A stretch of DNA of 64,000 bases. It comes from Anderseniella sp. Alg231-50 (GTDB lineage: Bacteria > Pseudomonadota > Alphaproteobacteria > Rhizobiales > Aestuariivirgaceae). Below the pieces are notes generated by a model. It was given only the letters and a program-made list of their open reading frames with translations. It had not been told where the DNA came from and ran no database searches. A program made the translations under genes and the position numbers. This document shows, in pieces, positions 54,944 through 64,000 of the stretch (position 1 is the stretch's first letter; each line of letters begins with the position of its first letter). The DNA is taken from contig NZ_LT703005.1 of assembly GCF_900149695.1 (NCBI RefSeq), forward strand, positions 13-64,012. Reading direction: 5' to 3'.

Positions 54944-55942
54944 ATGAATACAAGATCAACAGATAAGGACAAGTTGCCGAGCCGGCACTTGACGGGAGGC
55001 CCGCAGAGCGTGGTGCCACACCGGTCTTACTGTTGCTCCATGGGGGGGATGGGTCAGCAGACCAGCAGTGGCTTCGGCCTGACAAGATTGCGGTTTGCCG
55101 CCGGCTTGATGCTGGCAGCAGGTCTTGCCGTAGTGTCCACTGGCCAGACATGGGCGCAAGCACAATTGCCGCCCGGATTTTACTCTTTTGCCCCCAGCAA
55201 ACAGGAAACGCCTGTTGGTCAGTTGTCATCGCAGGCCCAGGCCAATCTTGACGCTGCCCTGGTGGCTTACAGGGCCAAGGATTTTTCTACATCGCTGCCG
55301 TATCTTGACCTGCCGTCCAGTGAAGGCAGCATCCAGGCCAACTGGCTGTTGGCTCACATGTTCCGCAAGGGGCTGGGTGTGCCTGCCAACCAGGTAACGG
55401 CGTTCAAGCATTACAACCGAGTTGCGGAAGATTACGTCGACCGGAGAAGTCACGTACTGGGCAACGAACGCTATTTCGCATTGGATAGCCTGACCCGCAT
55501 GGCCAATTATCTGCGCACCGGCCGCAAGAAAGCCGGTGTCAGGAAGAACGTCAACAAGGCCTTGCATTATTATCAGACCGCGGCATCAGCCGGTCATGCC
55601 GGCGCCCAGTACGGCTTTGGCCTTATGTATCTGAATGGCGAAGGTGTTGCACGGGACCGTTCCTACGGCATGCGCTGGCTCGGCACGGCAGCGCAAAAAC
55701 GCTATGCTCCGGCGGCTGCCCGGCTGGGTGACATTTACAACAAAAGCGGCGACAAGGTACGCGCGCTGGTCTGGTACAAGATTGCCGCTGATACCGCGGG
55801 CGCATCGCTGAACCGAAAGATAGCCAAGAAAAACAAGGCCCTGGTTTCCGGTCTCAGTGAGAAAAAGCTGAATAGGGCCAACCGGCTTTACACAAAATGG
55901 TCCAGGCGTTTTCCGGTACGCACCCGGCAGGCACAAAACTAA
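54944..55942 (+). CDS. Exported Sel1-repeat protein with long N-region
   Basis: This 332-residue protein has Sel1-like repeats at about 100-290, including GSIQANWLLAHMFRKGLGVP and GAQYGFGLMYLNGEGVARD. A hydrophobic segment near residues 50-68 (FAAGLMLAAGLAVVS, then TWAQA) is a signal peptide. Before it, about 45 polar residues precede the signal, which is unusual. Starts at ATG 55040 or 55049 would give a normal-length signal peptide, and TTG 54815 is also in frame. The start is therefore uncertain. Sel1 proteins scaffold protein complexes; the partner is unknown. Confidence 0.82.
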   Translation: MNTRSTDKDKLPSRHLTGGPQSVVPHRSYCCSMGGMGQQTSSGFGLTRLRFAAGLMLAAGLAVVSTGQTWAQAQLPPGFYSFAPSKQETPVGQLSSQAQANLDAALVAYRAKDFSTSLPYLDLPSSEGSIQANWLLAHMFRKGLGVPANQVTAFKHYNRVAEDYVDRRSHVLGNERYFALDSLTRMANYLRTGRKKAGVRKNVNKALHYYQTAASAGHAGAQYGFGLMYLNGEGVARDRSYGMRWLGTAAQKRYAPAAARLGDIYNKSGDKVRALVWYKIAADTAGASLNRKIAKKNKALVSGLSEKKLNRANRLYTKWSRRFPVRTRQAQN

Positions 55943-55997
55943 GCCTGCCTGTTTTGTCATGACCGGCGGGCTCAATTGAGTTTGCCGGCCTGTTAAC

Positions 55998-56780
55998 CTA
56001 GATGTCCAACTCGACAATGACCGGGACATGATCGGACGGCTTTTCCCAGCTGCGCACATGTTTGTCTATCCGGCAGCCGGTTGCCCGATCGGTTGCCTGA
56101 GCTGACATCAGCAGGTGATCTATGCGGATACCGTTGTTTTTCTGCCAGGCACCGGCCTGATAATCCCAAAACGTGTAAACACCATCTGACTGATCGAAAC
56201 TGCGCACCGCATCGGTAAAACCGAGCCCGGTGAGTTCGCGAAATTTCTCGAGAGTTTCCAGCCTGAACAACGCATCTTCTGTCCACTCTGCCGGCCGTGC
56301 GGCGTCCCGAGGCTGTGGAATAACATTGTAGTCACCTGCCAGCACAAACGGTTCTTCCAGGAGCAGTTTTATTTTCGCATGAGCAATCAGCCGATCCATC
56401 CATGCGAGTTTGTAAGGGTATTTCGGTGTGTCGACAGGGTTGCCGTTTGGAAGGTACAGACATCCCACCCTGCAGGCCGTCTTGTCGCCGCTGACGACTG
56501 CTTCAATGTACCGGGCCTGTTCATCGTCGTCATCGCCGGGAAGCTGCCTTGCGACGTCTTCAACCGGCTTCAGCGACAGGATGGCGACACCGTTGAAACC
56601 TTTCTGCCCGTGCGTAACGACATTGTAGCCTATGTCTTCAAACGCGGTGCGGGGAAACCCTTCATCGACAGACTTGATCTCCTGCAGGCAGGCCACGTCA
56701 GGGCGGGCCTCGTTCAGCCATGCAATGGCTGTCTCCAGGCGCGCCTTGACGCCATTGATGTTCCAGGTCGCGATCTGCAT
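55998..56780 (-). CDS. xth: Exodeoxyribonuclease III
   Basis: This 260-residue AP endonuclease/3'-exonuclease of the EEP fold has the metal-binding Glu in ACLQEIKS near residue 34. YLPNGNP and AGDYNVIP follow, and the catalytic His is in KPSDHVPVIVEL near the end. ATG 56780 begins the family sequence MQIATWNINGVKAR; the in-frame start at 56813 is longer by 11. It repairs abasic and oxidised sites. The neighbour on its 5' side is the PAN/cysteine-repeat gene, on the same strand with 130 bases between. Confidence 0.95.
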   Translation of the reverse strand: MQIATWNINGVKARLETAIAWLNEARPDVACLQEIKSVDEGFPRTAFEDIGYNVVTHGQKGFNGVAILSLKPVEDVARQLPGDDDDEQARYIEAVVSGDKTACRVGCLYLPNGNPVDTPKYPYKLAWMDRLIAHAKIKLLLEEPFVLAGDYNVIPQPRDAARPAEWTEDALFRLETLEKFRELTGLGFTDAVRSFDQSDGVYTFWDYQAGAWQKNNGIRIDHLLMSAQATDRATGCRIDKHVRSWEKPSDHVPVIVELDI

Positions 56781-56910
56781 GGGGCACCCCAAGTTATCCG
56801 GCGGTTGTCTCATTACAGTTGATGCAGGGTACCGGTGGCGTCAAGGCCGCAAGCCTTGTCGTCACCAGTTCCTTGCCATCAAGAGATACCTGCTGTCAGA
56901 AACCCGTTGC

Positions 56911-58440
56911 TTACCGGCACTGCTCCAGCAACCGCTCGCGCCGCCTGAATTCCCGGCGCGCCTTGCGTCGTGAATTCGAACTGCACCATCTCAGGTGCCG
57001 TTCATAACTCCGGCTCCAGCGCCTGCCGCCATAACCGCAATCAAGGAACCTTGCTTCCCGGGCCTGTGTAACCGCGGCGCGGGCATAGCGGCGACACCGC
57101 GAGCGTTTCGGTCCGTCATCACGTCCGGCAGCGCGGCAATTGCGAATCTGGCGGGTTCTCGTTTCCAGCAGGGCGGTTGCCGCACGTGGACCGATGCGAC
57201 GGCATAACTGGGCCTGTCGGACCCGGCTGCGTGACCAGCGTTCGCCCCCGAAGCCACACCTGTAACGGCGGGCTTGACGAGCCTGGCGTATGCTCTGACC
57301 GGCAAAGTTACGACAGAACCGGGTCGACCGGGAATTGCTTACGACGATATCATCCGGCTCAGCATCCTGCAGATCCGGTAAAACCGGTTCCTCGCGTTCC
57401 ACATCGCGGCTGGCAAGCTGCCGTTTGCAGGTATCGAGATCCCGGTCACGCGCCGCACGGGCGCCATTGTAGACGGAGGACGGGTTGCGCATGCAGAAAC
57501 TGAAATAGGCACTTTGACCAAAACCCCAGCGGCTGCCGGACAGCCCGCAGCTCAACCGCCTGTTTTCCCCGTTCTGTGCAATAGCGCGCGATGCATAATC
57601 GTTGCAGGCGGCAACTTTTGCCGGATCTGGCGGTGTTTCGCGGCGGGGAGTGTCATCATCGTCCTGCGGATCCGCTTCATCATCCTGTAAAGGACGCAGA
57701 TCCGGCTTCGGTACAGGCGTCACGGTTACAGTTTCCTGTTCCTCCACCGGCGGCAGGGGAGCGGGGACCGGCTGCACAATTTCCCTGTCTGCAGGTTTTT
57801 CAGGCAAGGGCTTTACCTCTTCAACCGGTTTTTCAGGCGCCGGTGGCGGGGTCGGTTCCGGCTTCACGGTCACAACGGGTTCTTGAGGTTCGGGCTTTGC
57901 CACCACTTCAGGCTTTTTCGGCGCAGGCGCCGGGACAGGTTTCGGTTCCGGTTTTACCGTAACAACAGGCTTTTTAGGGGCTGGTTCGGGCTTTGCCGCT
58001 ACGACGGGCTTTTTAGGAGCTGGCGCCGGTTTTACGGTTGCAGCTGGCTTTTTGGGGGCTGGCTTGGGTTTTGCCGTTACCACAGGTTTTTTAGGGGCAG
58101 GGGCCGGATCATCTGTCCGTGTCACCGGACTGGTTGTCGAGAGCACACCGGAAATGCAGCACGTATCGGATCGCTTTGGCGGCACGCCGGTTTTCAGCGC
58201 ACACATGGCCTTTGGACCCTTTGCGCCAGGCCACGAATATGTCCATGCCCGGCACTGGCCGTCCTTCTTGCATGCATTTTCACACAAGTCGGGGTTGGGT
58301 GCCGACAGCTCTATGGTTTTGTAATCGAGCCCTGGACGGTCGGTTGATCCGTCACGGGCAGCGGATGCGGGTGCCGATAGAAGAAGCACGCCGAAAACGG
58401 CGGTTAAGAAAGGCCGAAGCCAGAATTGTGAGTTCAGCAT
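56911..58440 (-). CDS. Secreted PAN-domain protein with three four-cysteine modules
   Basis: This 509-residue precursor has a signal peptide of about 28 residues (TAVFGVLLLSAPASA). A PAN/apple-type domain follows at about 38-100, with DLCENACKKDGQCRAWTYS and an ending C-C-I-S-G. A Pro/Lys linker covers about 112-245, with repeated APKKP and VVTVKPE units. Three 60-residue modules start at residues 279, 376 and 449. Each has Cys at positions 1, 20, 38 and 60, with G21, G24, R26 and W27 (CG-x2-G-x-R-W). The strong spacing implies two disulfides per module in the periplasm or outside. The start ATG 58440 lacks a strong site; ATG 58494 would add 18 residues. Function is unknown. Confidence 0.75.
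   Translation of the reverse strand: MLNSQFWLRPFLTAVFGVLLLSAPASAARDGSTDRPGLDYKTIELSAPNPDLCENACKKDGQCRAWTYSWPGAKGPKAMCALKTGVPPKRSDTCCISGVLSTTSPVTRTDDPAPAPKKPVVTAKPKPAPKKPAATVKPAPAPKKPVVAAKPEPAPKKPVVTVKPEPKPVPAPAPKKPEVVAKPEPQEPVVTVKPEPTPPPAPEKPVEEVKPLPEKPADREIVQPVPAPLPPVEEQETVTVTPVPKPDLRPLQDDEADPQDDDDTPRRETPPDPAKVAACNDYASRAIAQNGENRRLSCGLSGSRWGFGQSAYFSFCMRNPSSVYNGARAARDRDLDTCKRQLASRDVEREEPVLPDLQDAEPDDIVVSNSRSTRFCRNFAGQSIRQARQARRYRCGFGGERWSRSRVRQAQLCRRIGPRAATALLETRTRQIRNCRAAGRDDGPKRSRCRRYARAAVTQAREARFLDCGYGGRRWSRSYERHLRWCSSNSRRKARREFRRRERLLEQCR
56917..57606 (-). repeat. Three-fold 60-residue four-cysteine module
   Basis: Aligned by their cysteines, the three units (57606-57427, 57315-57136 and 57096-56917) share C-x18-C-x17-C-x21-C without a gap. 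Linkers of 37 and 13 residues separate them. Only about a dozen positions agree in all three; the cysteines, G21, G24, R26 and W27 are invariant. Confidence 0.88.
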
Positions 58441-58602
58441 GAATAATATTGCGTCCCTGAAAAGCCCTTCAGCGACGATCTTGCGCACGATCATGGCGCA
58501 ATTGTGGGCTTGCATCGCGATGGATTGGCCCGGTAACGACCAAAACCCGCAAATCTGTTCTTTTCCGGCGCTTTACAGCAACAAATAAGGCGGCAAAACT
58601 AT

Positions 58603-58932
58603 TCAGATTGAAAAACTTGTCCCACAGCCACACGATGCAGTGGCGTTTGGATTATTGACCTGAAACTGCGCAGCCATCAGGTCATCAACGAAATCCACTT
58701 CCGATCCAAGCACATAAACCAGAGAAACCGAATCGATCAGAAGCGTAGCGCCGTCCCGCTCAATAACCGCATCGCCGTCGCCGGGTTTTTCGTCGAGTTC
58801 GAACTCGTAGGAAAAACCGGAACAGCCACCGCCGTTAACGGCCAGCCGCAGGGCGGTCTTGTCCGTTTCGCCGGCAACAATTTCCCGAATCCGGCGGGCA
58901 GCGTTTTCAGTTAGTGTAATTGCGGCAGACAT
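58603..58932 (-). CDS. erpA: Iron-sulfur cluster insertion protein ErpA
   Basis: This 109-residue A-type carrier passes Fe-S clusters to target enzymes. The three cluster-binding cysteines are Cys37 (GGGCSGF), Cys101 and Cys103 (CGCG near the end). The central SEVDFVDDLMAAQFQVNNPN is typical of ErpA. It is divergent from dgt, with 107 bases between starts. This neighbourhood (erpA, dgt, argS) is conserved in Rhizobiales. Confidence 0.95.
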   Translation of the reverse strand: MSAAITLTENAARRIREIVAGETDKTALRLAVNGGGCSGFSYEFELDEKPGDGDAVIERDGATLLIDSVSLVYVLGSEVDFVDDLMAAQFQVNNPNATASCGCGTSFSI

Positions 58933-59039
58933 GGCAAAAGCGGTCCTGATTAAACTCGTGTTTGTTACCTATGAATGTTGGTTGAGATGGATGCTTTGTC
59001 AATGCGCACATTAAAATCGTCTCGGATGGAAGAAAGTTC

Positions 59040-60233
59040 ATGACAGATTTAGCGCCGTACGCCAGTGATGCACTTGCCTCGAGAGGCAGGTTCGTGCCGG
59101 AACACGATGCAGCGGAGCGGTCGCCGTTTCAGCGCGACCGGGACCGGATCATTCATTCCGCGGCATTCAGGCGCCTGAAACACAAGACCCAGGTGTTCGT
59201 CTACCATGAGGGCGATCACTATCGCACACGCCTGACCCATTCGCTCGAAGTTGCCCAGGTCGCGCGCTCGCTGGCACGGGCGCTGCGGCTGGATGAAGAC
59301 CTGACGGAAGCGCTGTCGCTTGCACACGATCTTGGCCACACACCGTTTGGTCATGCCGGCGAACGCGAACTGGACAAGTGCATGTCCGATCACGGCGGCT
59401 TTGACCACAATGCCCAGGCGCTTCGCATAGTAACCAGCCTTGAACGGCGCTATGCCGGTTTTGATGGTCTGAACCTGACATGGGAGACACTGGAAGGCCT
59501 GGTCAAACACAATGGGCCGGTTCTGGATGCAGGCGGCAATCCGGCCGGGCGTTACGCAAAATCCGGATTACCCCATGCATTTGTCGAGTTTGCGCAAAAT
59601 CACGACCTGCACCTGGACAGTTACGCCTCCCCCGAGGCTCAAGTTGCCGCCATTTCCGACGATATAGCCTATAACGCCCACGACATTGATGACGGCTTGC
59701 GGGCAGGGCTATTTGAGGTGAAAACCCTGCTCGACGTGCCGATTGCCGGCAAGGCGATCCGCGAAGTCGAAGAAATGTGGCCCGGCCTGGATCGACATCG
59801 ACTGATCCATGAAACCGTCAGGCGTGTCATTTCCTGGATGATTTTTGACGTGATCGAACAAACTCGGGCGAATGCCGGGTCCAGCAATGTCGACAGCGCG
59901 GACGCTGTTCGCAAATCAAGGTCGGCAATTGTAGGTTTCTCGCCAGAAATGAGCGGGGACAACGCGGCGCTCCAGGCATTCCTTGCGCAACACATGTACC
60001 AGCATGAAAAGGTTATCGCGATTATGCATCGCGCCCGTCGCGTAGTCAGTGATCTGTTCGAAGCGTACAGCACCGATCCTGCGCAATTGCCGACGGACTG
60101 GCAGGAACACGGATACTCGCGTGGAGACAGCCGACAGGCCCGGCAGATATGCGACTTCATAGCCGGCATGACAGACCGTTATGCCCTTGATGAACACAAG
60201 CGGTTGTTTGACCTCGATCCGCTTTTCCGCTAA
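59040..60233 (+). CDS. dgt: Deoxyguanosinetriphosphate triphosphohydrolase-like protein
   Basis: This 397-residue HD-domain protein removes triphosphate from dNTPs, regulating dNTP pools. Metal ligands are His67 (RLTHSLEV), H96-D97 (LAHDLGH) and later DDIAYNAHDIDDG near 208. N-terminal SPFQRDRDRIIHSAAFRRLKHKTQVF is the family signature. The length fits the dGTPase-like type of alphaproteobacteria. It precedes argS with 63 bases to the chosen start. Which dNTP it prefers cannot be read from sequence. Confidence 0.95.
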   Translation: MTDLAPYASDALASRGRFVPEHDAAERSPFQRDRDRIIHSAAFRRLKHKTQVFVYHEGDHYRTRLTHSLEVAQVARSLARALRLDEDLTEALSLAHDLGHTPFGHAGERELDKCMSDHGGFDHNAQALRIVTSLERRYAGFDGLNLTWETLEGLVKHNGPVLDAGGNPAGRYAKSGLPHAFVEFAQNHDLHLDSYASPEAQVAAISDDIAYNAHDIDDGLRAGLFEVKTLLDVPIAGKAIREVEEMWPGLDRHRLIHETVRRVISWMIFDVIEQTRANAGSSNVDSADAVRKSRSAIVGFSPEMSGDNAALQAFLAQHMYQHEKVIAIMHRARRVVSDLFEAYSTDPAQLPTDWQEHGYSRGDSRQARQICDFIAGMTDRYALDEHKRLFDLDPLFR

Positions 60234-60296
60234 GCCCCGCGCGGCACATCCGGATAAATGGATGCAAACCACAACTCTCAGCAAAACCCGGATGAC

Positions 60297-62048
60297 ATGA
60301 ACCCATTCAGCCATATCAAAACCATTGTCGATGACGCATTGGCCGGGCTTGCCAGCGACGGCGCGCTTCCTGATGGGCTGGATGCATCGCGGGTCGTCGT
60401 CGAACCGCCACGTGATCCGGCCCACGGCGATGTGACTACGAATGCGGCAATGGTGCTCGCCAAGCCGGCCGGAAAATCACCGCGCGACATAGCAGCGAGC
60501 CTGTGTACCGTGCTTGCCGAACACGCCGACATCGCTTCGGCGGAAATTGCCGGTCCCGGATTTGTAAACCTGCGTATTTCAAAAGCCTTTTGGCCAGGAT
60601 TTATCCGTTCGGTTCTGTCAGCGGGCGAAAAGTTTGCAGATTCGACCCTGGGGCAGGGACGCAGGGTCAATGTGGAATATGTTTCGGCAAATCCAACGGG
60701 ACCTCTGCATGTGGGCCATTGCAGGGGTGCCGTATTCGGCGATGCGCTGGCCACCCTGCTTGAAGTTACAGGTCACAATGTCACCCGGGAATACTACACA
60801 AACGACGCCGGGAGCCAGATCGACACACTCGGCGACAGTGTATTCCTGCGTTATCTTGAAGCGCTTGGCGAAGACATTGGCGAAATACCTGCCGGTCTGT
60901 ACCCGGGTGATTATCTCATACCGGTCGGCAAACAGCTGGCGGGAGAGTTTGGCGGCAAACTCAAGACCATGGATGAAGCGCAGCGTAAATTGCTGGTCAA
61001 GGATCGCTCGATTGACGCGATGATGGATATGATCCGTGAGGATCTCGCAAGGCTGAACATTCATCAGGATGTTTTCTTCTCTGAGAGAATTCTGCATGAA
61101 AACGGCAAGATAGCCGAAACAGTTCAGACCATGCGGGACGCCGGTCTGGTCTATGAAGGCCGCCTGCCGCCGCCGAAGGGCCAGTTGCCGGAAGGCTGGG
61201 AAGACCGCGAGCAGACCCTGTTCCGGGCAACTGAATTTGGGGATGACATCGACCGTCCGCTTATGAAATCGGATGGAACCTTCACCTATTTTGCCGCCGA
61301 CGTCGCCTATGCCCGCGACAAGATAAATCGCGGGTTCACCGAACTGGTGTTCATTCTGGGCGCCGATCATGGCGGATATGTCAAGCGATTACAGGCAGTT
61401 ACCAAGGCGCTTTCGCAAGGTAACGCGAGTGCGGATGTGCTGTTGTGCCAGTTAGTGCGGCTATTCCGGGCGGGCGAGCCGGTAAAGATGTCCAAACGTG
61501 CCGGTGAGTTCATCACGCTGCGTGAAGTTGTGGACGAAGTTGGTTCCGATGTCCTGCGTTTCATGATGCTGACGCGCAAGAATGACGCGCCACTGGACTT
61601 CGATTTCCAGAAAGTCACAGAACAGTCACGCGATAACCCTGTTTGGTATGTTCAGTATGCTCACGCGCGGATCGGGTCGGCTTTTGCCAGGGCCGAAATC
61701 GAGGTTGGTGAAGCCGTTGCCGACCTGTCGGATGTGCCTGAAGAATCGCTTCTTCTGCTGTCTGACGAGACCGAACAACGAATCATCGGCCTGATTGCCG
61801 GGTGGCCGCGCGCGGTGGAATTGGCCGCTGTGAATCGGGAACCTCACAGGCTTGCGTTCTATCTATATGAAATTGCAGCAGAATTTCACTCTTACTACAA
61901 CAAGGGCAAAGATCAGCCGCAATTAAGATTTATTTTGCCGAAACAAGTGCATCTTACACAAGCACGTCTCGCCTTGTTGCAAATGATCCGCTATACTTTA
62001 GTAAGCGGACTTAGCATCTTGGGCGTAAAACCTGTCGATGAGATGTAA
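60297..62048 (+). CDS. argS: Arginyl-tRNA synthetase
   Basis: This 583-residue class I synthetase charges tRNA(Arg). It has an N-terminal additional domain, then the HIGH motif HVGH in [18 protein letters not shown] near residue 130 and KMSKR ([10 protein letters not shown]) near 398. A C-terminal anticodon-binding helical domain ends in [16 protein letters not shown] 60297 starts the family sequence (MNPFSHIK); ATG 60258 adds 13 residues. Dgt upstream and the SPOR-domain gene downstream are the normal Rhizobiales neighbours. Confidence 0.96.
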   Translation: MNPFSHIKTIVDDALAGLASDGALPDGLDASRVVVEPPRDPAHGDVTTNAAMVLAKPAGKSPRDIAASLCTVLAEHADIASAEIAGPGFVNLRISKAFWPGFIRSVLSAGEKFADSTLGQGRRVNVEYVSANPTGPLHVGHCRGAVFGDALATLLEVTGHNVTREYYTNDAGSQIDTLGDSVFLRYLEALGEDIGEIPAGLYPGDYLIPVGKQLAGEFGGKLKTMDEAQRKLLVKDRSIDAMMDMIREDLARLNIHQDVFFSERILHENGKIAETVQTMRDAGLVYEGRLPPPKGQLPEGWEDREQTLFRATEFGDDIDRPLMKSDGTFTYFAADVAYARDKINRGFTELVFILGADHGGYVKRLQAVTKALSQGNASADVLLCQLVRLFRAGEPVKMSKRAGEFITLREVVDEVGSDVLRFMMLTRKNDAPLDFDFQKVTEQSRDNPVWYVQYAHARIGSAFARAEIEVGEAVADLSDVPEESLLLLSDETEQRIIGLIAGWPRAVELAAVNREPHRLAFYLYEIAAEFHSYYNKGKDQPQLRFILPKQVHLTQARLALLQMIRYTLVSGLSILGVKPVDEM

Positions 62049-62066
62049 GGGTTTGATGGGAACCGG

Positions 62067-64000
62067 ATGGATCAGGAATCAAATAGCAAACCGGGCAATC
62101 GCGGCAGCTGGCGCGATCGCCTTGGTATAACCGACGACAGCTCTTCCAGGACGGAAGCGCCATCAACGCCGGCTGAGGCGCCGGCGAAACCGGCTGCTCG
62201 CGGTGACGCAAAAGTGGTTGCAAAGCCGGCTCCCATGGCACCTCGTCCGGGTTCAGCGGCCAAGGCACCTGTCCGTTCAAAAACCGCTCCTGCCGGAAAT
62301 CCGCAAGGTTCCGGGAAACCCAAACCGGCTTCCGAACGGCCTCAGGCTACCGGAGGCGCAAAGGACGACGCGTTTGCCGAACGTTTGCGCCAGCATCGTG
62401 CCGCCGCTGAAGAGGCTGTAAAGAAACGCAGTTCATCTTCGAGCCTGGACAAATTCTCGTTTGCCAAAAAAGAGGTCGAAAACGCTCGTGCGGAATCAGC
62501 CCCGGCAGGCAGGCCGGCGGCCAAACCTCCTCGGCCGGCGGCTCCGCCTGCCAAGCCGGCCGTATCATCACCCGCGCCGTCTCCGGCGCCCGCTGCCTCG
62601 ATGGCGCAACGTCCTGTTGCTCCTGCGCCCCGTTCGAACCAGTTGCAACCGGTTCGCGCGCCAGGTGTGGCCGGTGCCCCGCCAAGGCCCGGACAATTTG
62701 CGCCACCACCGCAGTCACCGTACAACCAGCCTCCTTACGGCCAACCGCCGCAGCCGCCGCAACCTTCGCAAGGTTACAGGCCGGCAGGCCCTGGTTATGC
62801 GCAGCCACCCGTGCCGCGTCAGCATCCACCGCAGGGATACCCACCGCAGGGAGCCGATCCTTACGGGCGTGGCGGATATGCAGCGCCGCGTCCACCGGCT
62901 CCACAGCCTGCGCCCGGCCAGGGACAGCGCTTTGCGCCGCAGTCCAGCGAATACGATCTGTTTGAAGACAACGGCTACCGCCCGGCAGCGCCGCTTGGGC
63001 GGTCCGGACCTGCGCCATCGCGCAATGAACCCCTGCGTCCGGATTTTGATGATCCGTTTGATGACCAGCGGGAGTATGGCGGTCGCACGGCCAACGACTA
63101 TTCCCAGGCCTATCGCGAGTATGACGACGAGGATTACGAAGAGGACGAGCCCCGCCGCTGGGGCGGGCTGGTTATGGTCGTCATTGCATTGCTGGCTATC
63201 GGCACAATCGCGGCCGGCCTGATTTATTGGTATACCCAGCAAAAAACCCCGGCTGGCGGCACAACAGCGGAAGTGCCGGTGATCAATGCACCGGAAACTC
63301 CGACCAAAGCACAACCGGATGCCACTGCAAATCCTCCCGCTGCGGCACCGGCACAAGGTAAAAAACTGATCTACGACCGTATCCTTGGTACAGGTAGCGG
63401 CACTGAGCCGGAGAGAATCGTCCCGCGGCAAGAAACTCCGCAGGCGCCGTCCAGCAATAGCGGTGAGGGAAATCTGCTTCCATTACCGCTGCCGCCGCCG
63501 CCACAGACCCAGGGCTCACTGACACCCGGAGAGGCCGGGCCGGAGCCCGCGCAGCAAACTGCCAGCACGGCACGGGAAAATCAGGAAGATCAGGGGGCCG
63601 CCGGGGGGAACGAACCGGCGGCTTCTGCCGTTTTGACACCGGCTCCTCCCGCGCCGACACAACAAGTATTGACGCAGCAAGCGCGGCAAGGGTCGATTGG
63701 CCAGCCTCCAATTCCACGCCGTAAACCGCGGAATCTCGTTGCCGCTGTTCAGCAGGCACCGTCGACACAGTTCCAGCCGGTATTGCAGCCAACACCGGTT
63801 CCGGCTCCCTCACAGCAACTGAATGCGCCGGTAGACCTGCAACAGCAGGCGGCCATCGTTGCTCCGCAGGTACAGGCACCAGTAAGCAATCAAATACCTG
63901 CACCGGCACCCGCACCGGCGGTACCGCAAACTCGCAGTGCATCACGCGACGACGATCCACTTTCCGGTTTGCGTGCCCCCTTGAATGCGCCAAGCCAGCC
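62067..64000 (+). CDS. SPOR-domain-type proline-rich membrane protein, 5' part
   Basis: The frame is open from ATG 62067 to the right edge, so 644 codons are visible and the end is missing. Residues 1-365 are disordered and rich in P, Q, A and G, with many P-Q-G-Y-like units. A single membrane helix lies near 366-388 (GLVMVVIALLAIGTIAAGLI) and a periplasmic P/Q-rich part follows. The order after argS matches the Rhizobiales gene for a C-terminal SPOR protein that binds septal peptidoglycan. The SPOR domain itself lies beyond the window. CGGATGG-like sequence precedes the ATG and no strong ribosome-binding site was seen. Confidence 0.85.
   Translation, partial: MDQESNSKPGNRGSWRDRLGITDDSSSRTEAPSTPAEAPAKPAARGDAKVVAKPAPMAPRPGSAAKAPVRSKTAPAGNPQGSGKPKPASERPQATGGAKDDAFAERLRQHRAAAEEAVKKRSSSSSLDKFSFAKKEVENARAESAPAGRPAAKPPRPAAPPAKPAVSSPAPSPAPAASMAQRPVAPAPRSNQLQPVRAPGVAGAPPRPGQFAPPPQSPYNQPPYGQPPQPPQPSQGYRPAGPGYAQPPVPRQHPPQGYPPQGADPYGRGGYAAPRPPAPQPAPGQGQRFAPQSSEYDLFEDNGYRPAAPLGRSGPAPSRNEPLRPDFDDPFDDQREYGGRTANDYSQAYREYDDEDYEEDEPRRWGGLVMVVIALLAIGTIAAGLIYWYTQQKTPAGGTTAEVPVINAPETPTKAQPDATANPPAAAPAQGKKLIYDRILGTGSGTEPERIVPRQETPQAPSSNSGEGNLLPLPLPPPPQTQGSLTPGEAGPEPAQQTASTARENQEDQGAAGGNEPAASAVLTPAPPAPTQQVLTQQARQGSIGQPPIPRRKPRNLVAAVQQAPSTQFQPVLQPTPVPAPSQQLNAPVDLQQQAAIVAPQVQAPVSNQIPAPAPAPAVPQTRSASRDDDPLSGLRAPLNAPSQ

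Noticed and set aside
62461-63993. Long frames on both strands inside the SPOR-type gene
   Set aside because: They are shadows of the GC-rich, proline-rich frame from 62067, which runs unbroken to the edge and has the membrane helix and expected position after argS.
1-64000. tRNA, rRNA, prophage or insertion sequence
   Set aside because: I looked in the intergenic regions for T-arm-like GGTTCGA motifs, integrase or transposase motifs and terminal repeats and saw none, though a covariance-model scan was not possible.

Overview
The window is a gene-dense chromosomal segment of an alphaproteobacterium, most probably order Hyphomicrobiales (Rhizobiales) or a close relative. The evidence is family content and gene order: divK-pleD next to rpmG; a minus-strand pyrB-pyrC-plsY-dprA-topA-rnr-DUF983 run; gatC-gatA; erpA, dgt, argS and a SPOR-domain gene in order; ClpS-ClpA; an EipB (DUF1849) protein; a phasin; DUF1489 and DUF3572 proteins; and a PutA without its own DNA-binding domain beside an Lrp-type regulator. 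I see no rRNA, tRNA, CRISPR array, insertion sequence or prophage. Everything here reads as core chromosome apart from the repetitive adhesin at the left edge.

Layout. 1-3 kb: the 3' part of a giant VCBS-repeat type I secreted adhesin. 3-9 kb: single genes (a one-helix membrane protein, a DUF6522-like protein, a Sel1 protein, the Mg2+ transporter MgtE, an isoprenylcysteine-methyltransferase-like protein, an aldo/keto reductase, a RraB-like protein, a rhodanese, DUF1489). 9-14 kb: panC, the Lrp regulator and putA. 14-17 kb: a serine hydrolase, a hydroxynitrile-lyase-like cupin, and a VWA plus membrane J-domain pair. 17-24 kb: a D,D-carboxypeptidase with SPOR domain, phasin, clpS-clpA, azlC-azlD. 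24-27 kb: a minus-strand RidA-GDPD-FemAB-like-HIT run, with a RIME-like double palindrome upstream of it. 27-34 kb: a 2-hydroxyacid dehydrogenase, eipB, and minus-strand runs of lyase-dinB-isochorismatase and DUF3572-HAD-ROK. 34-36 kb: the cell-cycle signalling pair divK-pleD. 36-49 kb: rpmG, Nudix, DUF983, rnr, topA, dprA, plsY, pyrC', pyrB, an AEC transporter and ruvX, all on the minus strand. 49-52 kb: an UPF0173 hydrolase, gatC, gatA and two small unknown genes. 52-59 kb: an M48 protease with a DUF898 protein, a second Sel1 protein, xth, a PAN/cysteine-repeat protein and erpA. 59-64 kb: dgt, argS and a SPOR-domain gene that runs off the right edge.

Functional links: pyrB and the following pyrC-like gene overlap, and the pyrC product lacks the metal-binding and catalytic residues of dihydroorotase. 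It is therefore likely a structural partner of aspartate transcarbamoylase. DivK and PleD form the polar-development two-component branch. ClpS delivers N-degron substrates to ClpA. The phasin promoter carries two copies of a 13-bp site placed like repressor operators. The observation most likely to be undescribed is the 56.9-58.4 kb secreted protein: a PAN domain, a PKKP-rich linker and three copies of a strictly spaced 60-residue four-cysteine module. I found no multi-gene system that is clearly new.
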